A DNA stretch of 64,000 nt, taken from positions 434,138 to 498,137 of the forward strand of contig VXAA01001518.1 of assembly GCA_013399115.1 (NCBI GenBank), in the 5' to 3' direction. This document shows, piece after piece, positions 1 through 13,000 of the stretch. Each line of letters begins with the position of its first letter. The stretch's first letter is position 1. The translations under genes and the position numbers were made by a program. The DNA is from Anseranas semipalmata. Lineage: Eukaryota; Chordata; Aves; Anseriformes; Anseranatidae. The notes beneath the pieces were generated by a model. It was given only the letters and a program-made list of their open reading frames with translations, was not told where the DNA came from and did no database searches.

Positions 1-3000
1 ATTTAGATTAGGGTACTCAAGTTTTGCCTGCATCTGCCAATACTTAGTTTAGCCATGTGGAAGAAGGCATAATTTGAATCTGGTTATTACAACTCACCTG
101 TTTGTAGCTTCCCAATATGTTTTAGAGGTTCACAGGAACTTGTAAGCAATGGAGATTGGTACACGTATGGATCACTTATACCAACAAAGTTCATATTGAA
201 ATAACATTTTATAGTCTCTGTCCTTGACTCATTAACTTTTAGGGGCTGTGGATCAGAGCCTTTATGACCTTTATAAGGCATTGTAATACTGTGGTATCTT
301 AAAAAACACATGCATAAGACAAGACAAAATAATACGCTTATTAGTTCAAATCTCGCTTTATGAAATAATTCATGTTGGAAAATGCATATCTCCTAAATTT
401 GCTAGGCTTTACCTGATAGTTTAAAAATTATCCCTGTCCTTAGTCTTTTTTTACACAATTCATCCCAGGAATTGGATGCTGATCAGGATTATGGATTTTC
501 TTGATTTGGAATTATGTGAGGAATAATTATTCTGCCTTGTTCATTACATCTTTTTTTTTTTTTTTTATGCTCTAAAAGTGAGATTTGATTCTTGAATAGA
601 GCTTCATTTTGGGGCCACAATTACTTCCTGCCTAATCAGGATGATGTAACTATTTTGAATCCATAATCTGGTATTTAAATCATGTATTTCATCGGAACAC
701 TTTTTGTGTAAATCAGGCAAAGCTGGTTTTGATCTTGTATCTGAAACCTCTTGTATTCTTAACTTAACAGATAAGATTTAAAGTAATGAGGAAAGTTTGT
801 GTGTGTCTTTTTGGAAGTTAGAGATTAATGTCCCATTTCTTTTTGTAGAAAATTGGCAGCAAATCTGTGTGCCCATAAATAATATTATTCTCTGCTTAAA
901 GCCAAGTGGTTTTCTTCTTTTTCAGCAACGAGATAGGACTACTCTGTCATAACATTAACATTTCCAAGCAGGTAAGGACTTATATTGAGAAAAGCAGCAA
1001 AATCTGCCACATTGTAGCAGTCCAGTTTCATCAATGAAGCCTTCCTCCCACCCTGTGGCTGTGATCTGTTTGGAGAGCTGCACCGTTCCAGAGGCAGGCT
1101 GAAGAGCCCAGTGACTGGGCTTCTGGCTAGGGGCAGCATGTGCAGCAGTTGAGACTTCTTCTTTAAAGCTACTTTTTCACACATGCTTGCAAGTTAAACA
1201 ATATTGTCCTCGTGAGCCACCTAATAATGAGTTGAATGGGAGATTTTGATGTGGCTTAGGAAAGGAACATGCCCTTAAACTCTTTGATACTCACTGCTAT
1301 CAAACCCAAATTGGGCTGACAGGTCCCACATGGGGTTTTTCATTTGCATCACTTCAACCACCCACACGGTTTACATGCTGCAGTGATATAAAAGTGCAGG
1401 ATTGTGCAAGGTGGGGGACAGAAAAGCATTGGGATCTTTTTAAAGGCCTGTTGGAATTTGGATTGAGACCTGTGGTTGTGGTTGGATAGAGAGGAAGATC
1501 AATTTGATGATTTTGTTTCCCAGAGTTATGCCTAACTTGACATAACAGTGAACTATCTGGACTACTTATTATCCACGGTTGAGGAAGGAGAAAAGTGTTC
1601 CTGAAGTCACATAAGTTTTGTTTGTTTGTTTGTTTTTGTTGCTGTTTTTAATTAATCACTTTTTGCCCCCCCCCCCTTTTTTATTTTTAGCGGCTGAACT
1701 TTAAAGACAGTTCCACTTGGAGCCTGGGATGCTTGGTGTCTCCCATGGCTAGAGTGGTCATGTGCCCCTATGGTCTGATTCTCTTAAATGAGCTTTTTTT
1801 TTTTTCCCCAAAGTTTGAGGGACAGCAGCGAGGGGGATGTGGGTGCTTTAGGTGTAGGTAGGTGTCATCAGGTACGTTTCTGGCCATAGAGGGCTGTTAG
1901 TGAGAAGACTGTCTACCTTCAAGATGCTGAAGAGACAGAGAATGGGTTAAATAATGAAACATTTTTCTAGGGGAATATTGAGCATTTCTGAATTCATTGA
2001 ACAGGGCTGAACTGCAGCATCTTTGGCAGCATATTGTAGAGCTCTGATGTGGAGGGTGAGGGAATAAACATAGGTATCTGAGATCAAGGTGGGGTAAGCC
2101 TTTTTCAACATAAACACTATTATTTGTCTCCTCTGGAGGAAAACAAAATGTTAGGTGTTAAAGGCAGCACTTGTTTCTCTTTCAGCTTTGCAGTAAAGTT
2201 AAATAAAATTATTATTTTCCCCTTGTCTTGCTTAAATGCTCATGAGTATTTCTCAAGCAGCAGCCTATGAATTTAACAGTAAGAGCCAATCTTTCTTCAT
2301 ACCAGGAAATAGGCCTAATTCAGCACTGGCCAGACAAAATGAGGCTGTTTTTTGTTTTTTGTTTGTTTGTTTGTTTATTTGTTTGGTTTTTAATATTAAA
2401 GGTGTCACTGATCTTCTGAACTTTAAGCCCCTGTAAGTTAGACACCAAGGATGGGATTCTTCTTACCCAAATCTGGTGTTTCTGTCATAGGTATCTACAA
2501 GAGAAAAGGATGTTTTAGCTTCCAGTTATCCATGAGGGTGAATCCTCGCATCCTAATGTAGATACACAGAGCTTGATTCAATTGCCTAAGCATGGACACC
2601 TAATGCTCATTTCGGATGCTTAAGGATAGATGTCTTGTTCTTGTGGAGTCCTGCTACATTCAGGGTCAAGAAGAGGTACCTGTAGACGATGACCCAGTCT
2701 ATACTGGGTTAGTGTCGCCTTCTCATCTTACCCTTCTCCCTCCAGCAAGGGGCTGGCTCTCCTAGCTTAGGCTTCCTGCAAGTTTGGAGTTTGATGGAGA
2801 GGAATTTAACTTGTCCCAGGTCTGACAGAAAAAAAAAAAAAAAATAGGAAGCCTAGGGAGTCAATGCAAGGTCCTTGCATGCCACTCCTGACTCTTAGCC
2901 CCAGCACCCACTGACAAGAAGAATTGAGATGACTGAATATCCTAAACACTTCTTGGCTTGGTGATTTCAAACATTGTAGAGATGTTTTTTTGTTTTATGA

Positions 3001-3859
3001 TAGAGTTCCTGACTGTACTCTTCCAGCTGTCCTGGAGAGGTAACTTGTGAGGATGTCTGCCAGATTCTAGTTTTCCCATATCAGGGTTCACTGTATTGAT
3101 CTTAAGCACATTTCACCTCAATAGTCCATTTTCCCACAAAAGAAGTAGGAAACTCAACAAGCCTGCCTAGGCGAGTCTATTATTTAGTACTCCTGCTGCT
3201 TCTTCATAACCATAATAGCCAATTAATGTTTATAACCATAACCATGTAAAGTTGTTTACACTAGAATCCATGACCTAAATAATTCTAAGGAGAATTTACG
3301 GATATAACTCTTCACTTAACTGTGAAATTTGCACAACTAAAATCTGTAGACATAGTGCCCCTCAGGATATGAAGAAATTGCTAGGACTGTCTAACTGATA
3401 ATTCACAATTTCTTGGGATAATAGGGACAGTGCATATAGATAAAGACAATAAGTTCAGCATGCATTAACACATTGGACTATGAAGCTATTCAGACATCAA
3501 CAATTGTCCTACTTGTTTTTCCCAGATTTTAAGTCTTGGGTTGCTGTTATAGGTTGCTTGTCTGGAAACATGAAGTTCCTTAAGATATTCAGGGAAAGCG
3601 CTTCAGAGACCCTGGCTTGGTAGATTACTGTGATGATTGCAATACGAATAATGACATTGTTGGATAAATAAAGACATGAAATAAAATATGGCAGAACGCT
3701 TTATGCAATTTTGAATTGGATTTTGAAATGCCCTGGGAGCTGGTAGAACAGAAATGGAGATGGGAGGACACATCTTATCTATGAAGAAAAATATCTTCAC
3801 AATTTCTTGTGGCAGACATGATCCATTGCGTACTTGTTCTTTTGTTTTTTGTTTTTCAG
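1..3859. other. Upstream flank of OPN5, no gene recognised
   Basis: No protein family, RNA gene or CR1 copy was recognised here on either strand. It contains short T/G-rich simple repeats (TTTG units near 1618-1636 and 2353-2380), a poly-C/poly-T tract near 1667-1690 and an A run near 2829-2844. A pyrimidine tract ending in CAG lies at 3841-3859, just before the first OPN5 coding sequence. If it is a true splice acceptor, the promoter and a 5' untranslated exon should lie somewhere in this flank, but I cannot place them from sequence alone. Confidence 0.6.
3841..3859 (+). promoter_or_regulatory. OPN5: Probable splice acceptor before OPN5 coding exon 1
   Basis: A pyrimidine-rich tract ends in TTTTTCAG at 3859, only 14 bases before the first ATG of OPN5. 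This looks like a 3' splice site, implying at least one upstream 5' untranslated exon. It could also be coincidence in a T-rich region, with transcription starting just upstream. An mRNA 5' end would decide. Confidence 0.5.
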
Positions 3860-3873
3860 ACACTAAGCTGGAC

Positions 3874-4012
3874 ATGAATGGGATGGCATCAGATCACAAC
3901 ACTTCCTCCCAGGAAGAATACCTCCCACACTATCTCCAGAAGGAAGACCCCTTCACATCAAAGCTTTCTAGAGAAGCTGACATCATAGCTGGGTTTTATT
4001 TGACAGTAATTG
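3874..4012 (+). CDS. OPN5: OPN5 coding exon 1 (N-terminus and start of TM1)
   Basis: Encodes residues 1-46 and the first base of codon 47: an extracellular N-terminus with candidate N-glycosylation sequon N9-T10-S11, then the start of TM1 ([12 protein letters not shown]). The donor G|GTAATG at 4012/4013 leaves phase 1. Two in-frame ATGs compete. The one at 3874 has a G at -3 and an A at +4. The one at 3883 has the stronger GGGATGG context, and from it the distance to the conserved LPHYL motif equals that in mammalian OPN5. I annotate the longer form. The frame stays open upstream to 3754, but the CAG at 3857-3859 after a long T-rich tract suggests that stretch is intron and the mRNA begins with an upstream noncoding exon. 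Confidence 0.93.
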
Positions 4013-7000
4013 GTAATGATTTTTTTAATTCATCTTTGAAATATGGTTGTGTCACTGAATCCTTGCAGGCATTCACAAAGAAGGCAGAAGCTGCTGTGCA
4101 TTAGATGTGTAATTGCATACTCATACAAGAAAGAAAAATCTAGGAGGGAGAGGAGAGAACATATTAGAAATATGATTAACATCAACAGACGATGGTGCCC
4201 CAGGTAGTCAGAAGTGAAAACTAGTGAACCTTCCAGGTAGTCCAAAGTGGACCTTCCAGCAAAAAGTGAAGAAACCTTCTATTTCTAGTGATAGGTAGCT
4301 AGCCTGCAGTTTAATCATTCCTGACCAGAAATGGCTTCTACCCTTACACTGTGTGGATTTTATCACCTGTTTTCAGTCTCCCTCATGTGCCTATGCATCA
4401 AAAAAGAACATCCTTAGACATGTTCACTCGAATCTTGCTCAGCTCCTGGCATCAGCTGTCCTCTATTACATATTATATTGAAAAGCATTTTATGCCCATG
4501 ACCTTCCCCTTCTTTTTGTTTTGCAGTCTTTCACCATGTGCAAAGTGACTTTGCAAGCAGAATAAATGCAATTATTTATTGGCTAGTGCACAGAGGTGAT
4601 AGCTAGAACTGATTTCTAGGTTAAGTATTCATATGCCAGGCAGTTGTCATTTAGTTGGGAAACACTGGTCTCCATTGCTTCTAAGAATAAGCAGGTCCTG
4701 GTTCTTGCTGATTTATCATCTGAGTTTTTGCTCTTTGGAGAGCACTGATATATTTTTTTGTGTCAATGTTTTTGCTCTCAAATACTTGAGCTTCCAACTG
4801 TTGCCTCATCACTTGCACTTCTTTCTGTAGTTATGATTTCCTTGTGTTTTATGGCTTCAGTTGATGTATTTTCTCCCAGCTCAACAACTGTTTTCTCAGT
4901 AAAGCAAGCCAAGGTTGTTTAACGTTGCTGCACCAGACTCGAATTCAGGTCTCAGAAAGCTGAACCCCAGGCTGAAAACAGGGTATGCAGGGTATTCCTT
5001 CACAGTGTTTTCCTTTTGGTTCATTCTCTGCTAGTTGTGCACAAAACACAAAGACCTTTCAGTCCTACCTTCATTTTCTCATTTGCTATTTTGCATACCT
5101 GCCTCTTTTACTGCCTCTGCTCTGACTCATCTAAGTAATCTAATATTTTCTGCTGTGGAAGTCTCACAAAGGCTTGCACAATGCTTATTTCTCAATAGGC
5201 TTCTGCTTATGTCTTTATTGAAAAAGGAATTCAGAATGATAGAGCTGATGAGTGAAGCTGTAGCTCTGTGCTGCTCAGCTCAGTCAGTGCTATTGTCAGT
5301 GTTCATGCTTCGTTTTGTATCTATCCTAGCTTTCCATATTTTTTATATAAATATAACATATATAATATAAATATTATTTCTTTATGGCTGCTCTGCAAAC
5401 AGATGTCTTCACTGAACTGTCCAAAATAACCCACCTCAGGTCTTTTTTGATCAGTTAAGCAAGCTTAGTTTTAAGCCCAGGAAATATGTTTGAGGAGCTG
5501 AAACAAATCCTTCCAATGCACACTGTGTTGCCTATTTATATGGGCTGTATTTAGTGTAGATTTATCCAGTTCCAAAGAAATAACCCTGCCAGGTGTGAAA
5601 CATCTTGAAAAGCAGAGAAAGAATCAAATTAAGACGAAGAACTGAAATCATATATTTCCAGTGAAAAACCAAACCCCAACCATGTGGATTTAAATGAGGA
5701 GTGTGAGGAGACAATTTATAGTTAAAAAGGGCTTATAATGATACAATTTATCTGTTGTATATATGTGTAGCTCTACTTTAGACACCATATCCTACCTTTT
5801 GCTACAGGTTTAACTTTTCATATATGTATCCAAATGCTATATTTGCATCTTCTTTGGGTTTGCATCTATAGTGTAAGATACCACTGGTATCCTGCACAGA
5901 CATTTCTTGGCAATCATTGCAATGAATTCAAGCAATCACTGCCTGGCTGTGAGTTAGCCGTGCCCTCAGCCATTTCAGCTGTGGAAACTGGTTTAATGTT
6001 TTCTAGACCAGTACAGCAGTATTTTAGACACTGTGTAATGCAGTAATGGATGTTATTTTGCCAGAGGCTGAGAGAAGTATAGAACTATTTGCAGGGGTCT
6101 GTGTGAAGAAGGAAAGTGTTATGCTTTTTATCATTAGAAAAGAATTACACCTCAGCCACTAAGGTAAGAGCTCAGCCTCTAAGGGATGGTACTAAACAGA
6201 AGTGGTAGAAGAAGCAATGTCACGTCTTACTCCTCTGCTTGTGCATAGCTGGGGAGAAGTAGTCTTTAAACACATTTTGTTTTTAAATACGCTTTAAGTG
6301 TGAGTTGGATTGTACCTTACAAGACTGGTTTGGCTTATCACCTAGGGAACACCACCACTAGCTCCTGTTGCTGTGCAAACCCATATTTTATTACCCATTC
6401 ATGTTTAGCTGGATGGCAACATTTTAATAATATCCTGGGCCTGCAAAATATGAGAAGTTAGAAGGAAATTCATCTTTGTTGTTCCCAGGAAAATCTCTAG
6501 GTGGCTTTTTTACTTTCTGCAAACAAAAATAATCCTGAATTTCCTTCTCCGCTAAGCTGATTTCTAACTGTTCAGAGTCCCCTCTGTTTTTGCTGGGACA
6601 TGAAGAACTGCCTTGCAGAGATTTTTGGCAGTGGATAGTGGCTCTGTCTGGGTAGTGGAGAAGGAATTGTAGCCCAATGAAACTATTTACTGGCATCAAA
6701 TTCTGCACAACAGGCTTGCTGAGGCCATAAATTGGCTTTAATTGGCAGCTTTATAGTTAATCACAGCTCCCAAGTATTCAAAGAAGTAAGCAAAAGCTAT
6801 GTGCCTAAACAGCTCTTGGGCACAGTTGTGTCTTGTGGTAACTCTGCAGTATTGCAGATTTACTTTGTAAACTGTGTTGTCAGTAGAAGATGGAAAGCAG
6901 CTGGAGCATTCAGTTGCTGTATCCAGAGAGGGTATGGCTGTGTTTTCTTATCAAAACTTATAGTTTGGGACAAACCTGTCCATGGTCTTCTTCTGATGCT

Positions 7001-10000
7001 GAACTGTGTCCCTTCTTCTTGTGCAGATCCCTTCCAAGAAATGCTCTTCCCTCCTGAGGATGTCCTGTATGGACATCCTGATGGTAGAGAGAAGGACCAG
7101 CTGTGGAGAGGTGGGAAGCCAGGAGGTGGGAATTGCTATTGGGCATCTTTTTGCGCTTGAGGCCAGGGAGGTGGCTTTAAAATATGGTTCAAAATGGGAC
7201 GAAGCTGCAAAGTGAGTGAACAAAGCTGGGATCCTATCAGGAAACTTGGCAGAGCTTTTAGGGTCAGGCCAGTTGAACAACTGAAATATTTCAGTTTGTA
7301 AAGATAAAAATGCATTTCTTCATTTTTAAAGAAAATCAAGGGTCTTGACCAAATTTGTGATACATTCTCTGTGAATATATATACTTCACTTCCATGTATA
7401 TTTTTTTAATTACCTGAAAAAAAAACAAGCACCACAAAAACAAACGGTACACATGGTTTTAAGAATCTGGTTATTTTTACCTTGTCACTTCCCTGCTAGC
7501 TTTTTCATCACTGACATGATTGATTTACTGCATGGTTGACTCACTACCGAGCGGAGACCTGCTGGCTGTCAGCTTCTTCGGAAGACCCTGGCAAGTAACC
7601 ATCGATTTGCAAACTTGTTGCGCACTTCCTTGGTGTATTATGAAACAGCTTAATTGAAAACAAAATCTTGAATTGTTATTTTTTTTCTGATGGTTTAACA
7701 CTGCTCTCAGATCGGAGAAAAGGAGTCTTATTTGTTCAGATTGCTTCTTTTATGTGCTTTTGCCTTTCGCTGCAGGTTACTTATCTGTGCCTGGAGCTTT
7801 CTCTGCAGGTGTCACATTTTAGTTATTGCATCCTTGGCTCATTGTGTGTATATATGTAATAGGGTTACACTGCCATGCACAGTTGTGCCCTGAACTGTTT
7901 CCTCACGGAAAATAACCTTTATTTTATATCTGAAGAGTCTTTTGTTCCCTGTTTCCAACCCTGGGTTCTGCCCAGACAAACAGCCTGCCAGCACCTACCA
8001 GAGCTGGGAGCTTGCACCAGCAAGGACTTTGGCTAGCTCTCAGCAAAATCTTTTCAATAGCAGGGAAAATAAAATGTTGGATGGCTTGTCTAGGGAGATT
8101 GTAAAGTTTCTATCATCAAGGAGTTTATAAAGAATTCAGATAACCAACTGTCAGAAATTATAGGAGCAAAAGGGGACTTAAATTATCACTTGACACTTTC
8201 CAGCCGTAGGATTAGGAGGAAAGTGACCTGGGACCCTCTGAAATATTCCTATTAATAATAAAAAGTTCCTTCAGAGACTTATTTGATGAAGAAATCTCTC
8301 TGGACTTCCAGTCTATTGAAAAAGATTGAGGACAATGACAGGTGTTTTTGAAAGGTTTTTCAAACAGGATGCTGGCACACTAGGTATCCTAAATTTCACT
8401 AGAGACAAAATAAGAATAAAAAGATTAAGATATATGAAAAATACTCAGCAACATTGAGAGTGATTCAGTTAGCTGCAAGGAAAAAAATAATTCATATGAA
8501 TACCTGTATCTACTTATAATTTAGATTAAATTTTCAGAGCCATAAAAATGGGATGTCCTTTAAACTTAATTCACCAAGGATAAATCAAATTTGCTGAGAA
8601 AACCTTAGATTAAAGGATAAGCCAACCTCTATTCTAGTGTTTAATTTTTTTAGTTTTTGATAATCTATAAAGCAATACTGGCAGTATAAAAATAGGAAGT
8701 GTTTCCAATTAGATGAGTATTACACTTATTACTGAAAAATTCAAAATCAAAGTATTTTTCTCCTGAGTTCAGTAAACATTCAGTTCCACAGTCCCTCATA
8801 TTTCTTGTGAAATAGTCTGGTTTTAGCTGCTGGGAGCCATTTTTCTCTACCTCATGGATGTCCCCAGGTTTGGTTTCTTGGTTCTGGAAGAACATAGCAC
8901 CCTTGCAAAGTGATCATTTCATTGACAGGCCACACCAAATACCTGTTTAATTCCTGAGGTCTAATTCCTGAGATTTGGCCTCACAGCAGAGAATGCAAAG
9001 AGAAGCTGATGAAAATTATGTGGTGTTCAAAAGTATTGTATTTGGAGATGGAAACTTTGCTGGGTGGATGGGGAGCTGCTGGGTCCTTTTGGAACATGTG
9101 GAATACAGCTGAGTTTCCACCACCAGTGCAATGTGCAGGAAGGCACCATGAAAAGTGACTTTGCTGTCTCATCAACAGAGGAAAATTGGGTTATTTAGGA
9201 CTTTCTTATAGTAGTGTGGAGGGCTGGCCGCAGCTGGCAGCCAGGCACCCATGCAGCCGCTTGCTTACTGCCCTTACTGTGGGACAGGGGAGGAAATAGG
9301 AAGAGCAAAAGTGAGAAAACTCATAGTAGATAGGGAGAGATAAGGAAAGGGAGATTACTCACCAGTTACTGTTGTGGGCAAAACCAGCTCGACCTGAGGG
9401 ATTTAACTTAATTAAAAACATTTAATTATGAATTTGGGTATTGGGAAACAAAGATGACAAACATTCAACTGGCTGTGGCTGGCACAGGGCAGCCCCAGCC
9501 TCACTCCACAGAGGCTCTTGCAGCACCTNCCAAAACTTGGTCATTTACACCCAATTCAAGTGTTCCCATCACAGGGTGATGGGAACTGCAGTACCTTTAG
9601 GGGTGAGACATGCTTTCTGAAATAGAAGTTGTGTGCTTTCCAGTTTTACCACTGCAAAACACCCACTCCTGGACCAAACTTTTTCTGATATGCATTAGTG
9701 AAGAAATACGTTCCTTTAAGGGAGCTGGAAACCTTGGAATTTTTGGTATCAGTGTGATTAGTTCCATGTCTGATCAGCCACCTGCAGGGTGGGAACCTGT
9801 GGGTTTTGGATGGTTATATGGCAAAAAAAAAAAAGCCAGATAATATGAACAGGATCCCTCCTCATGCACTGAATTCCAGCTGGAAGTTAATATCAGATAT
9901 TTTTTTTTTTTTCTCATTTTTCTCTCTTATTGTGATATAAATTAATTTTTATTGTAAAAGGTTGGTCAGAGATTGGGGTCTGTGATTAGACAGCTGAATT

Positions 10001-13000
10001 TTATTCTTGTGGCTGTATGAACACTTGTGAGACAAATGGGGTTGATGAAAACAGAGGAATAATGGGATTTCTGTTATATGCATGCAATCAATACCTGTGC
10101 AGGCTCAGGTGGTAAAGGCAATGCCTTGCTGCAGAGGGGAAAATTGCATTTGTTGTGGGAGGGAGATGTCTGCAGTAGATGTCTCTATGAGCTACATAAC
10201 GAGAATGAGATGATCATGTTTCAGAGTAAAATGTTTAGCCTTGGGACCAAAGATTTAGGCTGAAAATACCAAAGAATTTCACAAGCAAGGTGGGATATTG
10301 CTGTTTTTAAGGAGAACTCTAGTTTTATTCTTTTTCTTTCTTTCTTTCCTTTATTTATTTATTTTTTTTTATTATAGGGATTCTTTCAACTCTGGGAAAT
10401 GGGTATGTTATTTTTATGTCTTCAAAGCGAAAAAAGAAGTTGAGACCTGCTGAGATAATGACTGTTAATTTAGCAGTGTGTGATCTGGGCATTTCAGGTA
10501 ATTTCATGTCTTATTTTTATTCATTTTTACTATCCCACCATTCTTTCAGGCAGCAGCAAGAGATAGTCCTCTGGAAGTCCTAGGGAGCCCCAAATGCCTT
10601 TTGTTACTGATATTTCTGCTCTATTATTTGCATATGAATAGGAGAAAAGGATAGAAAACAAGATTCCTGAACAACTTGAGGAAAAGAAGTGAAATGTACA
10701 GAGGAGAAAATAGGGTTGGATTTATCAATTCTGTGTCAGGTAAAGCTCATGTTCACCTCAGAACTGCGCAGGCCTTCAAAGACAGTTCCCATGTGCATCC
10801 TGGCACAATAAGCACGAAACAGGTTTGCATTACCGTTGAAAAAAATTGTCTTTGCTTGCTGTAGGGTGCAACAGAAGGGATCCAGGTACTTCAAGAATGC
10901 ATATCAAGCCAAATCTTTTTAGGGGTTGGAGTGAGGGGAACAAATTGGAAAATGTCAGCAGTAATCAGGCTATCAAAGCTAATACTTTTCTTGCTAGTGA
11001 CCCTCGTCTTTTATCTTTGGGTCAGGTAAATAAGCATTTGTGTCAATCTATAGACTAAGAGCAACATCAGCCAACCGGAGGGATTTCTACTTCAACCTGA
11101 CAGCCTGAATGCTCTGGAATGAGAGCAAGAAACTTTGTAAAGGCTTACACAAAGTTGGTGAGTCAAGAGCCTTTGGAGATTATTTCTTTGGCTCTTGATA
11201 TGAATCTCATTAAGCTGCTCAGGGCTACGTGCAAATGAGAGGGAGAGGGCTGGACATCCTTTAGGAAAGGATATTTTGGATGGCAGACAATCCAGTGGGT
11301 ATAAAGGCCTGATGTGACCCAGCTATGACCATGCAATGTCCCCAGTGCAATATAAGTGGCAGGATGTTCCCATGCTCCCAAAGTTGTCTGATCCCTATGT
11401 GATGCATATGCCAGGACCTCTGTCCCCAGCTCCAGTACACCCTTTTCTTGCCCTCATCTCCACTGAATGTTTTTTTCCTCTTTCAAATGCCTAAAATAGC
11501 GCAGAACAACATAAAATGATGGCTCCCAGCCCCTCAGAGATTAAGCTTGTTGCTACTGCCACTGCACAAAGCCAAGGAGCTGCTCATCTCCTCAGCTTCC
11601 AGTAATTCTTGTGCCTCTCGGTGATCAGTAAGCGTGGTTATCTGAACGAGATACTTGTTCAGCAGAAGAAAGGTGTTAGTATAAATATACCTACTCTGCT
11701 TCCACAAAAATAAATCCCAATATTTGTTTTGGCATATCTGCCATGGGGATGCCATTTCCATCTTGAAGCACTCTAGTGGCAAAGCAAAAAAGATAAGAAA
11801 CAGGAGTAGTTTTTTGCCTCTTCTGTGATACTCCCATCTCCTTTGTCTCCTAAGAGTCCATCTCATTTTATAATGCTGATATCTGACTGCAGTGTGAGTC
11901 ACTCCACTCCACAAAATGGAGTGTTTCAGGAAAATTTCTGTAGTTGTGTATTTGGAATCTAAAGGTATTTCCTAACCACATAAGGTGTATATCCCAAGCA
12001 CACAAACTACAGCGAGTTTGGGAATGCTATGAAAGCAAGTATCTTAGCATGAGGACTTCTAGTTTCTCTCTCTAGTTTTTATGTCAACAACATAAAACTG
12101 ATCTTGGTCATCTTGTTTTCCATGGGGGTCTCAATTTCTCTGTGTGCTAGCTAAAGCATTGCAATGAAAAATAATCATGATTGGCACAGTCACGTGTGCT
12201 TTTTCTCCTTTCTCTTTCTTTCTCTTTTGTTAATGGAAGATGTAGACTCAAGAAATGTGATGTGTTCTGTCTTTGGACTGACTGCAGTGGAGATGGGACT
12301 TTTTCCAAAGCCTTTATATTTCACCTGCTTGTCTTGGTACTTTGCTCAAGAAGTGGGTTCTGCAATAGCCTTGCTTCCCGTAGATTTCCACAGGGTGGCA
12401 CCAGGCACTTGTTTAAGACTGTATCAGGCTCATTTTGCACTAATACCAAGCTGAGTCCTGTGCCACTGAAGAGAAATTTGATTTTGTTCAAATAAATGTG
12501 GTGTCCTTTAGAGGTGGCAATGATTTACATAAGTAAAGTTGCTTGCTCTCAGAATATATCCTAGCCCTTGCTGTATTTAATGTTTTTCTTGAAACCTTCA
12601 TCATTGGGGTCAGTTTTTGCTTGAAAACTTACAGTACATTTCCTCTGCTTGGATAAAAGTGTATTTATATGACCTAAGCACAGCCTTCAGGATGAGGTAG
12701 CATTTTCCTTACAGGCTTAAATTAAAGGAAAAGATGTCCAAAATGCAATGTTTAAAAACACATCTTATTTTGGGATGTTTTCAGTAATGTCCAAAATGCA
12801 ATGTTTAAAAACACATCTTATTTTGGGATGTTTTCAGTAATGATGCTTTTGGCATAGAAAATGGAGTAAAGGCACTTTTCAGCAAGGTTTTGTTTTGATA
12901 GAAGTTTTAATTTTCTGTTGAGAATGAGAATGAATTATTTTATTTCACATCAGTTTGTTTTGAAATAGAATATTTGTGGGAATAATCCAAAATATTTTAC

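Noticed and set aside
3754..3873. In-frame N-terminal extension of OPN5 back to an ATG at 3754
   Set aside because: The extension crosses a T-rich tract ending in CAG that looks like a splice acceptor, does not resemble any opsin N-terminus and would add 40 residues absent from the family.
6732..7160. 142-codon open frame on the plus strand in OPN5 intron 1
   Set aside because: No family signature and overlapped by open frames in other phases. Only the sub-segment flanked by splice-like signals (7027-7211) was kept, as a low-confidence finding.
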